A stretch of 64,000 nucleotides of DNA, taken from assembly GCF_010015585.1 (NCBI RefSeq), contig NW_022985067.1, positions 1,624,940 through 1,688,939 on the forward strand, in the 5' to 3' direction. The notes beneath the pieces are model-generated. The model was not told where the DNA came from. It saw nothing but the letters and a program-made list of their open reading frames with translations, and did not search any database. This document shows positions 23,634-34,500 of this stretch, one piece after another. A program made the translations under genes and the position numbers. The stretch is from Eremomyces bilateralis CBS 781.70 (Eukaryota > Ascomycota > Dothideomycetes > Eremomycetales > Eremomycetaceae). How positions within the stretch are numbered: position 1 is the first letter of the stretch; each line of letters starts with the position of its first letter.

Positions 23634-24415
23634 ATGCGAAACATCCTCTCGCTTCTTGTCGCCGCCAACGCGGTGTGCGCCTGGCCGTTCCAACGGCGTG
23701 CGGTCTTGGGCCATGACCAGATCGTGGGATTCCCACAGACTGTGCCGTCAGGGACCGCTGGAGAGCTGTACCTAAAATTCCAACCGTGGTTGGAAGTCTA
23801 TTCTGGATGCGTACCGTTCGCAGCTGTTGACGCGGACGGGAATACAAGGTACCCCACCCTGTATACGAGAGACCGGAACCCAACACTTGTCTCGCAAGCC
23901 TATCCGAAAGGTGCTAACAAGCTTTTCCTAGCGGCGGTCTGGCCAAGACCGGAAAACCTAACGAACGCTGCGGCAACAATATCGGCCAGGTCTACGCACG
24001 CATTGGCACGCACAACGGCCAAAGCGGCATCATGTACTCCTGGTACATGCCAAAGGACTCGCCTTCCAGCGGCTTCGGGCACCGCCACGAATGGGAGAAC
24101 GTCGTCGTCTGGCTGTCAGAGGCCTCGATGTCCGCAACCGCGACAGGGATGTCGGTGTCCCAGCATGGCGGGTATCAGAAGAGCGAAGACTTCTTCTCCA
24201 GCGGATCGAGGCCGCTGGTCGGCTATCTCAGCATCTGGCCGATCAACCACCAGATGATCTTCACACCGGAGAAGGGAGGGGAGCAGCCGTTGATCGCTTG
24301 GGAGAGCTTGCCTGGAGCAGCAAGGTCGGCGTTGGAAAATACGAATTTCGGGGATGCGACGGTCCCGTTTAAGGAGTCGACATTTGCGGGGAATTTGGAG
24401 AAGGCGGCATTATGA
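23634..24415 (+). CDS. NPP1/NEP1-like (NLP) necrosis-inducing protein
   Basis: Two exons: 23634-23848 and 23932-24415 (intron with GCTAAC branch point and CCTAG end, phase 2), 232 residues, normal for the family. An N-terminal hydrophobic signal peptide of about 16 residues indicates secretion. NLPs are extracellular proteins that bind plant sphingolipids and damage dicot membranes; many saprotrophs also carry non-toxic members. The family heptapeptide, usually GHRHDWE, reads GHRHEWE at residues 121-127, a conservative Asp-to-Glu change at a metal-binding position. The two cysteines expected in type-1 NLPs are present on either side of the intron. The gene is intact and convergent with the MFS transporter, with stops 74 bp apart. 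Activity cannot be judged from sequence. Confidence 0.92.
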
Positions 24416-24489
24416 GCCCAATGTAATGATATACTCGGGGAAGTTGGACGAATGGATCGAAGGCGAATAGATATACCGAGTTCTGTCAT

Positions 24490-26455
24490 TCATAGAATGT
24501 ACAGGAATTCAGCCTTTCCATCCCCGTCATATGGCGACGTTTTCTTCCTCTTCTCATTCTGTATTCGCAGGACCAACCGCAGGCCCAGTGCCAGAATGGC
24601 TACGGCGGCCATACAGCTCGCACACACTGTCATTCCAGTGGTGTAATACGGCGCATCTTTCTTGGGATACAGTCTGGTTCCCAGCAGCGGCCCGCACTGT
24701 CCCACAATGTTCAACAAAGCCAGCCCCGCACCTTTACCGGTCGCGGAGGCTTGATTATTCAGGTTCCAGCTGATGATCAGAGTGATGGAGGAGAAGAATC
24801 CTGCAGTTGCCGGGAAGATTGCAACATATCGCAACCACGATGGTAAAGCAAGCACCGATGGGGATGACAGAGCCAGGATGGTGTATCCGAGGAATCCAAG
24901 GAGGGAGGTGAATACCAGGTAAGGGGAGCGGGAGGCAGACCGATCCGATAGATGGGCACTTATGAGAAGAATTGGGAAGGCCAACAGCGAAGGAAAAGCG
25001 GACAGGAGTTGGCTAGTGACGGGAGAGTGGCCCATGTCGTTGATGATGGTTGGTAGGAAGACTGGAAGAGATGAAAAAGCGACGTTGCAATTGAAAAACA
25101 TCAGCTAAGTAGACATTAGAATTGGAATGAGTAATGAAGAACGGAGAAATTGGGGGAAGTACTCACAGCAGTTAGATAGCTCTTTGGATCTACCAATGTG
25201 CGCCGGATCTCAGGGAGAGACAACCTACTCTGCCGTCGTCCAATGCCCATCTTCTCGCTCATGGCAGCCTCCGCCTCCACCTCGGCTTCCGTCTCCCTTT
25301 CATCTTGCATCCGCAACGCCGCCACCTTCCGCTCCCTCTTCGTCAGAAATCTCGCTGTCTCCGGGCTATCAGGGATGTAGCCCCACGCGAATGCCGCCAC
25401 CAAGACACTCGGAAACCCTTCCACGAGGAAGAGCAGTCGCCATGGCGCAATCGGTCCCCCCTCACTGAACTTCGTTATCAGCCATGCAAGGCTGGACGCG
25501 AACGACGTAGCGAGTGGGGCGGCGGAGATGAAGAGACCCGTCCGATAGGCGAGCTCATCGCGGCGGAAGAAGAACGAGAGGTAGAAGGGGAGACCTGGGC
25601 CGAAGGCGGCTTCGCCGATACCAAGAAGGGCGCGAAGGACTAGGAGAATGCGATATGAAGTGACAACGGATTGCAGAGAGGCGATTACTCCCCAGGATAA
25701 GATGCAGAGAGAGATGTGGATATGGGCTGGGATGAGGCGGTATCTAGGTCGGGCGTCAGATGAGGCGAGGAATGGTGATGAATTTAGGCCGTACGTACAA
25801 CAGTACCATCCACTCAAACATGATATAAGTGGCATAGAATGCCGTTAATAGCCAGTCATACTGTGACGACGTAAGTTGTAGGTCGCTCTCCAGGCCTGCA
25901 ATTCGTGCGTTTCCAATATCTGCCCCGGTTTGTTAGCGGCTTCAATGAGTCGAGGAAACTGTCACAACGCGTCGATTGGTTATTAAAAGGGACGACCAGG
26001 AATCGAAATTGACACGTACTGGATCGATCCAAAAAGCTCATCATATACAACAACGCCATAAATGCAACCAGCCTCCAATCCAACCGCTTCAACACCTTCC
26101 TCTCTTCCTCGGGGCTATACAATGTAAAGCGTTCACCAACGCTGCCCCTCCCCCGACAACGAGCACTTCCAACTCCCTCTCCGTCTTCGAGACCCTCTTC
26201 CTGATCCTCCAAGAGCTCGGCGTCCTCCTTGTCCTGATCCTCCTCCTCGAACTCCGTTCCCTCTTCCCTCCTCAACGGCGGTTTGTTTGACATCAGCAGC
26301 GTCATCTCAATGTTCTGCTCGACCCCATCGCCTTGTTCGGAACCCACAACGGCTTCATCGGATGAATCGCTCGGCGTCAATCGCGAGTTTGAAGGTCCGC
26401 TGGAGGTGGATAGGCTCGGGGAGAGATGCGTGCGCTCTGCTCCCTTGCGAGTCAT
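24490..26455 (-). CDS. MFS transporter, Dal5/Tna1-like (anion:cation symporter)
   Basis: Four minus-strand exons: 26455-26020, 25919-25799, 25743-25167, 25104-24490, 582 residues. Exon joins restore SFLDRSNIGNARIAGL, the signature of the allantoate/nicotinate-type ACS family (LDR.NIGNA), and MVLLYRLIPAHI. About twelve membrane segments follow, with GIGEAAFGPGLPFYLSFFF in the middle and FFNCNVAFSSLPVFLPTII opening the second half. Unusual: a long cytosolic N-terminus of about 130 residues before TM1, rich in Ser, Glu and Asp (EEEDQDKEDAELLEDQEE), and a charged central loop (ERETEAEVEAEAAMSEK). The upstream frame has further codons to 26599 but no ATG closer to a promoter, so 26455 was chosen. 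Likely imports a small organic anion or vitamin; substrate unknown. Confidence 0.9.
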
Positions 26456-26964
26456 GACGCGTGAAAGACTAGCACTAGTGTGATGGCATGAGGGCCTGGA
26501 CCAATAATGGCGTACTCTAGCTCTAAAGAAGAGCTCTAGGTTTGAAGACGGGTTAGGTGTTGAACACAATAATATGAGGACGAAGTGATAGAAGGTCAAG
26601 CTGAGGTTGTTGACAAGCTGGACAAGGGCCGAAGCGCCAGGGGTTCATGGGGGAGGGGGACTGGAGGGGTCCAGGGAAGAAGCTCTTCGCGGGGCCGGCA
26701 TTATTATTGCGCAACATCTGATCACCGATCACTCAGAGCGGCTGAATTTGAAACTCATACTTATTCAGGTACCATGAGGTAGACAAACCAGTTAATTACG
26801 AGACGCAAGAAGAATCCTGAACCCCCAACCGGAATTACGACCAATCCAGAGGCTCAATTGTGAAGTCTCCAGAGTCTGGAATTTTGCTGCTCGTAACGCC
26901 CGGCGGGCAGCATATACAGCTACAGGTATTTCTAGGCGCCTCAGTTATATATCATTCCCATCCA
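26456..26964. other. Divergent promoter region
   Basis: 509 bp between the MFS gene (-) and the gene starting at 26965 (+). No further gene is visible. GGGG-rich runs occur near 26646-26670. Confidence 0.55.
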
Positions 26965-27790
26965 ATGGCACCAATTCGTCGATACCTCCGAATTACGAAG
27001 TATTCCGTCCTTGAAGTACGGGTTTATCTGGAGAATCCCGCTACCGCGGAGTCGTGGTTGTTGCGGAGACATGATCCAGCTCTTCCTAGAATCATCGCTG
27101 CGGTACAGCCCTTAGTCTTACCGAAACTGCGTGAAGAAAATGAACGAGCGAAAGGGAAGAGCAAGAAGAAAGGGGTTAAGGACGTGATTGTTCAAGGTAA
27201 ACACCCTGTTCTACTTTATATTCCGTTTAGATAGGTACATAGCATGAGACAACTCAGCGGAGGCTCTGTCTATTTCATCAGCAGGGCACTTGCTAACCCC
27301 GACTCGCACAGATGATTTTGAAGTATCCATCTTCTTGACGGAGCACTCTTCGAGGCATACTTTGCTTACGAAGCAGAAGAACGTGGGGAAGAAGGGGAAA
27401 TTGCAAAGCAACTCCAGCAGATTGACCGAGTGGGTCACCCGAGGACCAAAGGAGCAGCCCGAGCAGCGGTTAGCCACGGAGCCAGATGTGGTCGTCCTTG
27501 AGGAAGATGACGAAGGAGCCGGCCTGGGAAACATACCGGATACCCCAAACGTAGCCGAGGAGGCGCCTGCCGCGGCTGAGAGTCCGGACAATGAAGGAGA
27601 ATCCGCTAGCAAGAAACCGTCCATCAACACGCAATACGATGGTTTCAGTATCTACGGACGAATCCTGTGCCTGGTAGTCAAGCGGCGTGGCCAAAAAGCA
27701 CAAGAGTTTGGATCAAGCCAGCAGATGCTGGAGACATGGGTGTCCACGCAGGCTGCGCAGGAAACCTTGGTGGATGACGAGGATGGATGA
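26965..27790 (+). CDS. Conserved fungal protein with SUMO-interaction-like motif
   Basis: Two exons: 26965-27196 and 27312-27790 (intron 115 nt, phase 1), 236 residues. The start MAPIRRYLRITKYSVLEVRV and the block DPALPRIIAAVQPLVLPKLR fit a conserved uncharacterised family of filamentous fungi that I know only as hypothetical. A basic stretch (KGKSKKKG) precedes the intron, and the second exon opens DDFEVSIFLTEHSSRHTLLTKQK. At about residues 135-145 there is DVVVLEEDDE, a hydrophobic patch followed by acidic residues as in SUMO-interacting motifs, inside a Pro/Glu/Ala-rich linker. After it comes a short globular end (DGFSIYGRILCLVVKRR). A nuclear role is suggested, not shown. An earlier in-frame ATG at 26860 is possible. 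Confidence 0.8.
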
Positions 27791-28447
27791 AGGAGTCAGA
27801 TCACTCGGGTCTGATGCATTACTACTCAGCATTGGTCCACAACCTCGCAGAACCGATTATAACAGCACAAGAACCATCCTAAATCATCGAGCTTCGGTTC
27901 AATTGGGTCGGATTGGCTCAATATTCCTTCCCATCCACTTCCTCGTCTGCTTCCACGACCGGCAAATTTGACTCTCACCAACGAACATAGGCATATTGAT
28001 GTCCTAGTCAGCGCAAAAGTACCGGTTGGCATACTTGCCGAGAAGAGTCGAGTCATTTATGACATGCTGAAGAAGAGGGTCGAAAATGAGGTCAATCCCG
28101 TCATGGGGAGAGAATACGCCCAGCACAACATATCCAGCCTTTGGAGATGCTTACCAAGGATTACAGCTTATGTAGCTACGATCCTATGCGCTGAAGACGA
28201 ATTACGCGGAGACTGGGGCACTGTAATCATGCCCCATACTCATTCATGGACGAGATTGCGGTAGCTTTCCTAGATCTAGACGACATTAGAGAATTGAACT
28301 ACGTTGCTCAGCGGTTCACCTACTGCTTGATTTGCTAGCCATCGCATTATATCGTGCCAATGGCACCAGACACCAGATGTTTCACCGGCGTCGGGTAATT
28401 CATACCTTCGTAACAGAATAAGAGGGCTGCAACGCACCCGTTCAGGG
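27791..28447. other. Intergenic, convergent 3' ends
   Basis: One 98-codon + strand frame (27968-28264) is present but has no recognised motif and no splice partner. Otherwise nothing is seen. Confidence 0.5.
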
Positions 28448-29099
28448 TTAAAAGGGCCAAAGTCGGCCACCAGCACCACCTTCGCCCCCTCGCCTTGCTT
28501 CCGTTTCAATCCATTTACGGAGGAAAGTCTTGTCTCTTAGCTGCTCCAAGCTAGTAACCTTGGTGTCCAGTTGCGGCTCTTGCCTACTGAAAGCAAGTAG
28601 TGTTGGTACGGTTGCAACCTGGTATAGTGAGCATATGCTCGTGACTGTTGTCTATGGTATATGCAACAGCGACACCTCATACCTGAATTTGGAGCGGCAG
28701 ATCTCCGATGATCACGGAATCAAACTCTACTTCCGCATATCCAACGCCACCCTCACTTTGTCCACAGCCTTCTGTTTCGATGAGCTCGAGAATAGTTGGA
28801 GCAACGGCTATGGAGTTGGGATTGTAGCGGGCGGTCCAAAGGGTAATCAATGGTCGACGACTGCTTGCGGAGAGCAGGGTGAGCGTATGTAGCTCGTCAG
28901 GTGTTCGTACACTATCCGAGACCATTAGTTTCGCACGTATCGGTTGTAGCAGGTACTAAATCCCGACTTACGAGGTGTAGATCCGGTTCGGCGTTGGTGC
29001 CGGTTTGGTAGCTGAGAATTGACGGCAACATTGTCTGAGCACGAAATTCGATGTGCTGCAGAATCCTACGCGTAGTCGCCAGGACGCTTGCAAAGCCAT
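28448..29099 (-). CDS. Mitochondrial thioredoxin-fold protein lacking CxxC
   Basis: Three minus-strand exons: 29099-28972, 28911-28683, 28618-28448, 175 residues. No single frame covers it. Exon 1 gives MALQASWRLRVGFCSTSNF, an Arg-rich, acid-free leader like a mitochondrial presequence. It then reads NRIYTSVRTPDELHTLTLLS, and across intron 2 PLQIQVATVPTLLAFSRQEP with the cis-Pro loop (VP-T) of the thioredoxin fold. The C-terminus is Gly/Arg-rich. From memory, fungal relatives have WTASWCPSC here; in this copy residues 72-76 read Y-N-P-N-S, so both redox cysteines are gone. If expressed it cannot act as a dithiol oxidoreductase and may be structural or regulatory. The frame and all splice sites are otherwise intact, so it does not look like an ordinary pseudogene. 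Confidence 0.82.
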
Positions 29100-29578
29100 T
29101 GCCTTGTCTAATGGTTTCAACATTGTAACTACCTGTATTGCGTACGAAATAGCTATTGAGGTTCATGGGAGCTGGAACTCCATCACAGGTATGACGTTGA
29201 GCCGAGTCAGGATCTGTCAGTAGAGAAATATTGACGAGTCATGTATTAGAACCATATTTCCTTAGAATGGAGATTCATCGTTTCCTCCCGTTGTTTCCTG
29301 GGGTGTGACCTAATATGTTCGTGGACGACTATCCTGGCTGTCGATAATTTGCAGCAGCTTATGCACTGTCGTATCATTGGAGGCTGCTGAGACATGAGAG
29401 TGCTGGCCGAGGATGCAAAGTGAACGAGCACTGGCAGTCATCAAGGGGTTGGGACTCTAATAGTACCCCGATACACGATGGGCGACCAATGGACTGTCCA
29501 ACCCTAATGAAGTGCTACCTGTGTTGATGTAACGTAAACGGCATACCTGGGTCGTCTTGGTCCGAGAAGTAAATGTAA
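29100..29578. other. Intergenic
   Basis: 479 bp between two minus-strand genes. It must carry the promoter of the thioredoxin-fold gene. No coding signal seen. Confidence 0.55.
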
Positions 29579-31087
29579 CTAGAGATACTTGGCGAGAGCG
29601 TCGGCCATTTTGTCTCTACTAAACATCTCTGTTCTTTTGCGTCCCTTCTCTCCAATCGCATTGATCCATGATGCTTCCTTGGTCAAGACGCCAAACATGA
29701 CCTTTGCCCATTCGTCAACATCTTCGGGATTTTTCAACCATCCCCCATCTTCAACCGTCTCCATCGGACCTCCGCTATTTGCAGCAAGGACAGGGGTTCG
29801 TGCCAGCATGGCCTCAATCGGCACAATCCCAAAATGCTCTTCCTTTGGAGTGTAGACTAAGAGACGGGCAACCTTAAGCAACACCCACTTAAAATCACCC
29901 GGTACAGAGAGTAGGAAAAGCACGTTGACGTCCTCATCGGTTGTAATGGCACCCCTGACGGTGGTTTCCGTGCTACAACTCAGACCCAAGTCCTCGCTGA
30001 GAGTGAGAAGCTCATGATGGTGCTCGACATTCTCTGCGACACGAGGGTCATAGCCCCCTGGAGGATGTTAGCGGCCATATAAAAAGCGGATTGTAGGTTC
30101 ACATACCGGCAATTACGAGTCGAGACGTTTTCCTCAGAGCCTTTGGCAATTGTGAGTAAGCTCTTATGGCTAGATCGACCCCTTTCTTCCGCTCGAACCG
30201 ATTTATGCTCAGAAGCACCTTCTTGTCTTTCCATTGCTTTGTCAGCAATCCCGCAACCTCGAGATCGGGGGCATAGGCATTGATATCCACACAAGGATAG
30301 ACCACTTGTGGGTCTCGGTCTTTCAATTTTCGAAAAACTTGTTTGAAGACACTTTTCGTAAAATAGCTGTTCACAACGATGGTATCGCTACAGCCAGTTG
30401 ACCAGCTCTCGAGCCAATCGAATGGAGCGCGATATAGTCGCTTGATAATGCTTTTACGCTGTACCAGTAGCTGGTCTGGAAAGTGGCAGTAGAAGAGAAT
30501 TGTGGCTTTTGGTTGGGGAAGAAGCCATTTCAAGAGAGGGATACAAGCGCTTAGTTGGTCGATGAAGAAGGCATCAGGCTGGATAGAGGCTAACTCATTG
30601 GTGAAAAGAGCGATTTGGAGGATGAGGTGAAGTTGTCGCAGGATCGCGCATAGAATGGTGAAACGCCCCCCTAATATTGATGGGGGAACTATACTGTCAC
30701 CTCGGACTCGGACATCAACTATTTCTGGTCAGCTCTTAGTACAATAAAATCCAATGTCTGGCCTTATGCACGATAGGGGCTTTTGGGGGTATGACCGCCG
30801 AAATGGAGGTGACTTTGTCATAAAGCATATATCGGCAATGGGGGAAAGATCAAAAGCCCCACAAAGACCGGGGACAGCGAAAACGTACGTTGTCGTACCT
30901 CGTCAAAGGAATGTTTCGGATCGCAATGCGAGGTGAATATTGTAACTTTATAGCCCAAATTCTGGCAGCCGACCGCCGCATCGACGACGAGTCTTTCCGC
31001 TCCCCCTATCCCCAGATCCGGATGGATGAACACCAAGCTCTTCTTCCCTGCTTTCTCGCGCTCTGTTTCTCGGCGCGACTTAGACAT
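29579..31087 (-). CDS. ALG2: Alpha-1,3/1,6-mannosyltransferase ALG2
   Basis: Three minus-strand exons: 31087-30889, 30718-30107, 30057-29579, 429 residues. ALG2 adds the second and third mannoses to the dolichol-linked oligosaccharide on the cytosolic ER face, an essential step of N-glycosylation. Features are FIHPDLGIGGAERLVVDAA at the N-terminus, TSHCDPKHSFDE, FYCHFPDQLLVQR, the GT-B/GT4 core LSINRFERKKGVDLAIRAY, the joined VIAGGYDPRVAENVEHH, and the E-x7-E donor-binding motif in EEHFGIVPIEAM. Exon 1 ends at a strong GTACGT donor, giving FDEVRQLDVRVRG; relatives have two or three more residues here. The C-terminus stops soon after FSRDKMADALAKYL and lacks the longer hydrophobic tail of yeast Alg2. 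It is divergent from VPS15, 473 bp between starts. Confidence 0.95.
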
Positions 31088-31560
31088 GATTCATAATAAA
31101 CGGTTTCTGCCGTAAACCCAATCCTTGTCAATGATAGGAGATGCAGCAGGATTCCTTCCAGTTCTTAACCCCCTGGTTGTTGTGGAATCCAGTTGTTGAA
31201 ATTATCCAAAGAATGTGGTGGAGGACGGAGGTGACTATGTGGCGTCAGGTACTCTATTACTGTACAGTTGACAGGACGCTAAGCCTCAATCGGATGCACT
31301 TGTGGCGCCATGGGACGCGTCCACCAGACTTCCCGACTTGATGCTGTGATTAACTTCCACCTCGAAACCAACTTGCATCCTCCTTCCAGATATTTACTTC
31401 GGCTTTCAAGTACAGTACCTGGAGAAAGCCTCGCCTCTTTTCAGGAATAGGGGCTTCGCAAGATGCTACACACCTTCCTGCGACTGCCCATAAGATGACA
31501 CTGGGTCCTTGATAGGTGCCTAATATTGCACCGAACCTAATACCCAAACATCCGACCAAG
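31088..31560. other. Divergent promoter region ALG2/VPS15
   Basis: 473 bp serving as upstream region for both ALG2 (-) and VPS15 (+). No additional gene recognised. Confidence 0.6.
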
Positions 31561-34500
31561 ATGGGTCAAGGCTATTCTCTTACGACTCTGTCGGCAGGGT
31601 CAGCTGGCATCGATGTACCGGAGCTGGCAGATCTAACCTACGATAAGTCTCTTGGGAATGCGCGGTTTATGAAATGCATCCGTGCGAGGCATCGAGATGG
31701 CCTGGCCGTGGCCAAAGTCATAATGAAGCCCTTTGCGGACATGAAATTGGATGAATATGTTCGTATTCTTCACAGTAAGTCTATTCACACTTTCGAACAA
31801 TACAATCGTTAACCACGTGACTTAGAGGAGCGTCAGATTTTGGCTGATATTCCGAATGCTATTGGGTATCATCGTATTGTAGAGACCGGAACGAATGGGT
31901 TCCTTGTCCGTCAATATATCCACAGCTCATTGTACGACCGGTTAAGCACCCGACCATTTCTGGAGGATATCGAGAAGAAATGGGTGGCATTCCAGCTTCT
32001 TTGCGCCGTTCGAGACTGCCATGCGCAGAACCTATTCCATGGCGATATCAAGACCGAGAATATTTTAGTCACCTCATGGAACTGGCTTTACTTGTCCGAT
32101 TTCTCCTCGTCGTTCAAGCCGGCCTACCTCCCTGAGGATAACCCCGCCGACTTCTCGTTCTACTTCGACACGTCGGGTCGACGGACATGCTACCTTGCCC
32201 CTGAGCGGTTCCTAAGCGCAGATTCTCCACCTGAAAACAGAGGCGGCGTTAACTGGTCTATGGATATCTTCAGTACCGGTTGTGTCATTGCAGAACTGTT
32301 CCTCGAGACCCCTATCTTTCAGCTCCATCATCTGTTCAAGTACAAAAAAGGGGAGTATGATCCCATACTAGCGCATGTCAACCGCATAGCCGACAAAGAC
32401 ATCCGTGAGTTGGTGACGCATATGATTCAGCTGGATCCAGAGGCACGGTATTCCGCTGAAGAATATTTGAATTTCTGGCGCTCCAGAGCTTTTCCGGACT
32501 ATTTTTACAACTTTCTCCACCAATACATGAATCTCATTACGGACCCGGCAAATGGCAGAGCTCCTGTCACAACCGGCCCAGAGAATCTTGGGGAGTCGGA
32601 TGAACGCATCGACCGGGTCTATAAGGAATTCGACTCGATATCATACGCTCTTGGATACGAATTGCCGTCCGCCCAGAGTGGGCAGTCGTCCTCCACGTAC
32701 AAATCGAACCTCCCTGGTCTCCAGTTTCCATTACATTTGGATATTCCGAACAACAAGCATGTCGCGAGAGCATCCATCAAACGGGCGGCCGATGACGGCA
32801 CCCTGATCTTTCTTACCCTTGTGGTTGCTTCCGTGCGTAGTACCGCTCGAGCTACAAGCAGAATACGAGCCTGCGAGTTGATGATGGCATTCGCTGAAAG
32901 AGTTACGGACGAAGCGAAACTGGACCGCATTCTCCCTTACGCAATGGTTCTACTGAACGACGCCTCTGATCTTGTCAAAGCAGCCGCGCTTCGAGCCGTC
33001 TCGCAGATAACGGCTCTTGTCAACTCGGTATCCCCCATTAACGCATACGTGTTCCCTGAATATGTACTCCCGCGGCTGAAGCCATTCGTCACCGGTCAAC
33101 CGTCAAATCCTAGCCCTTTCATCCGCGCTACATACGCGTCTTGCGTGGCCACCTTAGCCTCGACAGCATCAAAGTTTTTGGACATGATGCAGGCTTTGCG
33201 GGCGGACGGGAGTCTTCCAGCGGGAGACCCCGAGGCTGAAGCAAATACCATCAGCCAATCCGTCTATCAAATGCTTTACGATGTTGCTCAAGAGGATCTC
33301 ACGGCGCAGTTCGAGGCCCAAACAAAGGCCATTCTCACGGACCGTGACTCCGCCGTCCGACGATCATTCCTCGGGTCCATTGCGACGCTCTGCGTTTTCT
33401 TCGGACAGGCCAAGGCGGCCGACGTAGTCCTGAGCCACCTGAATACATACGTGAACGACCCTGATTGGATGCTGAAATGCGCCTTCTTCGAGACCGTCGT
33501 CGGCGTTGGCATATATGTTGGAAGCGCGAGCCTGGAAGAATTCGTGCTCCCTTTAATGATTCAAGCGCTCACCGATCCCGAAGAATTCGTGGTTGAGAGA
33601 GTCTTACGATCGCTCTCGTCATTGGCACAGGTCGGCCTTTTCCAAAGAGCGAGAACCTGGAAGCTTGTCAGCTTGGTTGCTCGTTTCACAATGCACCCGA
33701 ACATTTGGATAAGAGAGGCATCTGCTCAATTCATCGAGGCGGCGTCATCTCATCTGGCGGTGTCTGATTGCCACAGCATCATAATCCCGATTCTCTCTCC
33801 TTATGTCAGGGTGGCGCCGTCAGAGACCACCGAATTGAAAATCCTGGACTCATTAAAGAAACCACTACCGAGACTGGTGCTGGACATGGGCATGACATGG
33901 GCGCTAAAGGCTGAGAAAGGCATTTTCTGGAAGTCTGCGAAGGATCGAAAAACCGGATCATTCGGCTATGTTGACGAAGTGATTACTCGACTCGCACGCA
34001 AAGACATCGAAAGCAAAGCCCTGAACAAAGTGGCGAAAAACGAGGAGGACGAGCAATGGGTCTCCCGACTTCGAGGGGGTGGGATGAGCCCCGAAGATGA
34101 ATTCAAATTCCTTTGCCTGAGGCAGTACATCTGGCGAGTTGCGCATCGAAAGCCCAAGCATGTGGAAACTGCCTTCTTCCAGCCTTCGGGAATGGTTGCC
34201 CTCAAAGACCACAATGCTTCCATGCAAACCGTACTATTCGACCCAGCCCCGGGGCTTATCGCGCAAGCAAGCGAGCAGCCTCCAAAGGAGAATAGAATTC
34301 ACAGTCTCGCTGATGCACTTTTGGACGCTTCCACCACTGGCGACGATGCACTCGCTCGACGTAAGAGGTCGCACATAAACAGTGCCATGGCGAACCTAGC
34401 ACGGGTTGATACTGGGGAATCCAAACCTGGGATAAATACGAGCCATTCATCCACGATGGGCAATGAAGGCGCCGAACCCGGATTAACGCCGCCTCGTGGA

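Noticed and set aside
23634-27790. Secondary-metabolite or effector gene cluster around the NLP, MFS and neighbouring genes
   Set aside because: No synthase, oxygenase or tailoring enzyme is present. The neighbours are a transporter and a conserved nuclear-type protein, so adjacency alone does not support a cluster.
27968-28264. 98-codon + strand frame between two convergent genes
   Set aside because: Helical-looking composition but no homology recalled, no promoter-like context, and it lies in a 3'-3' spacer.
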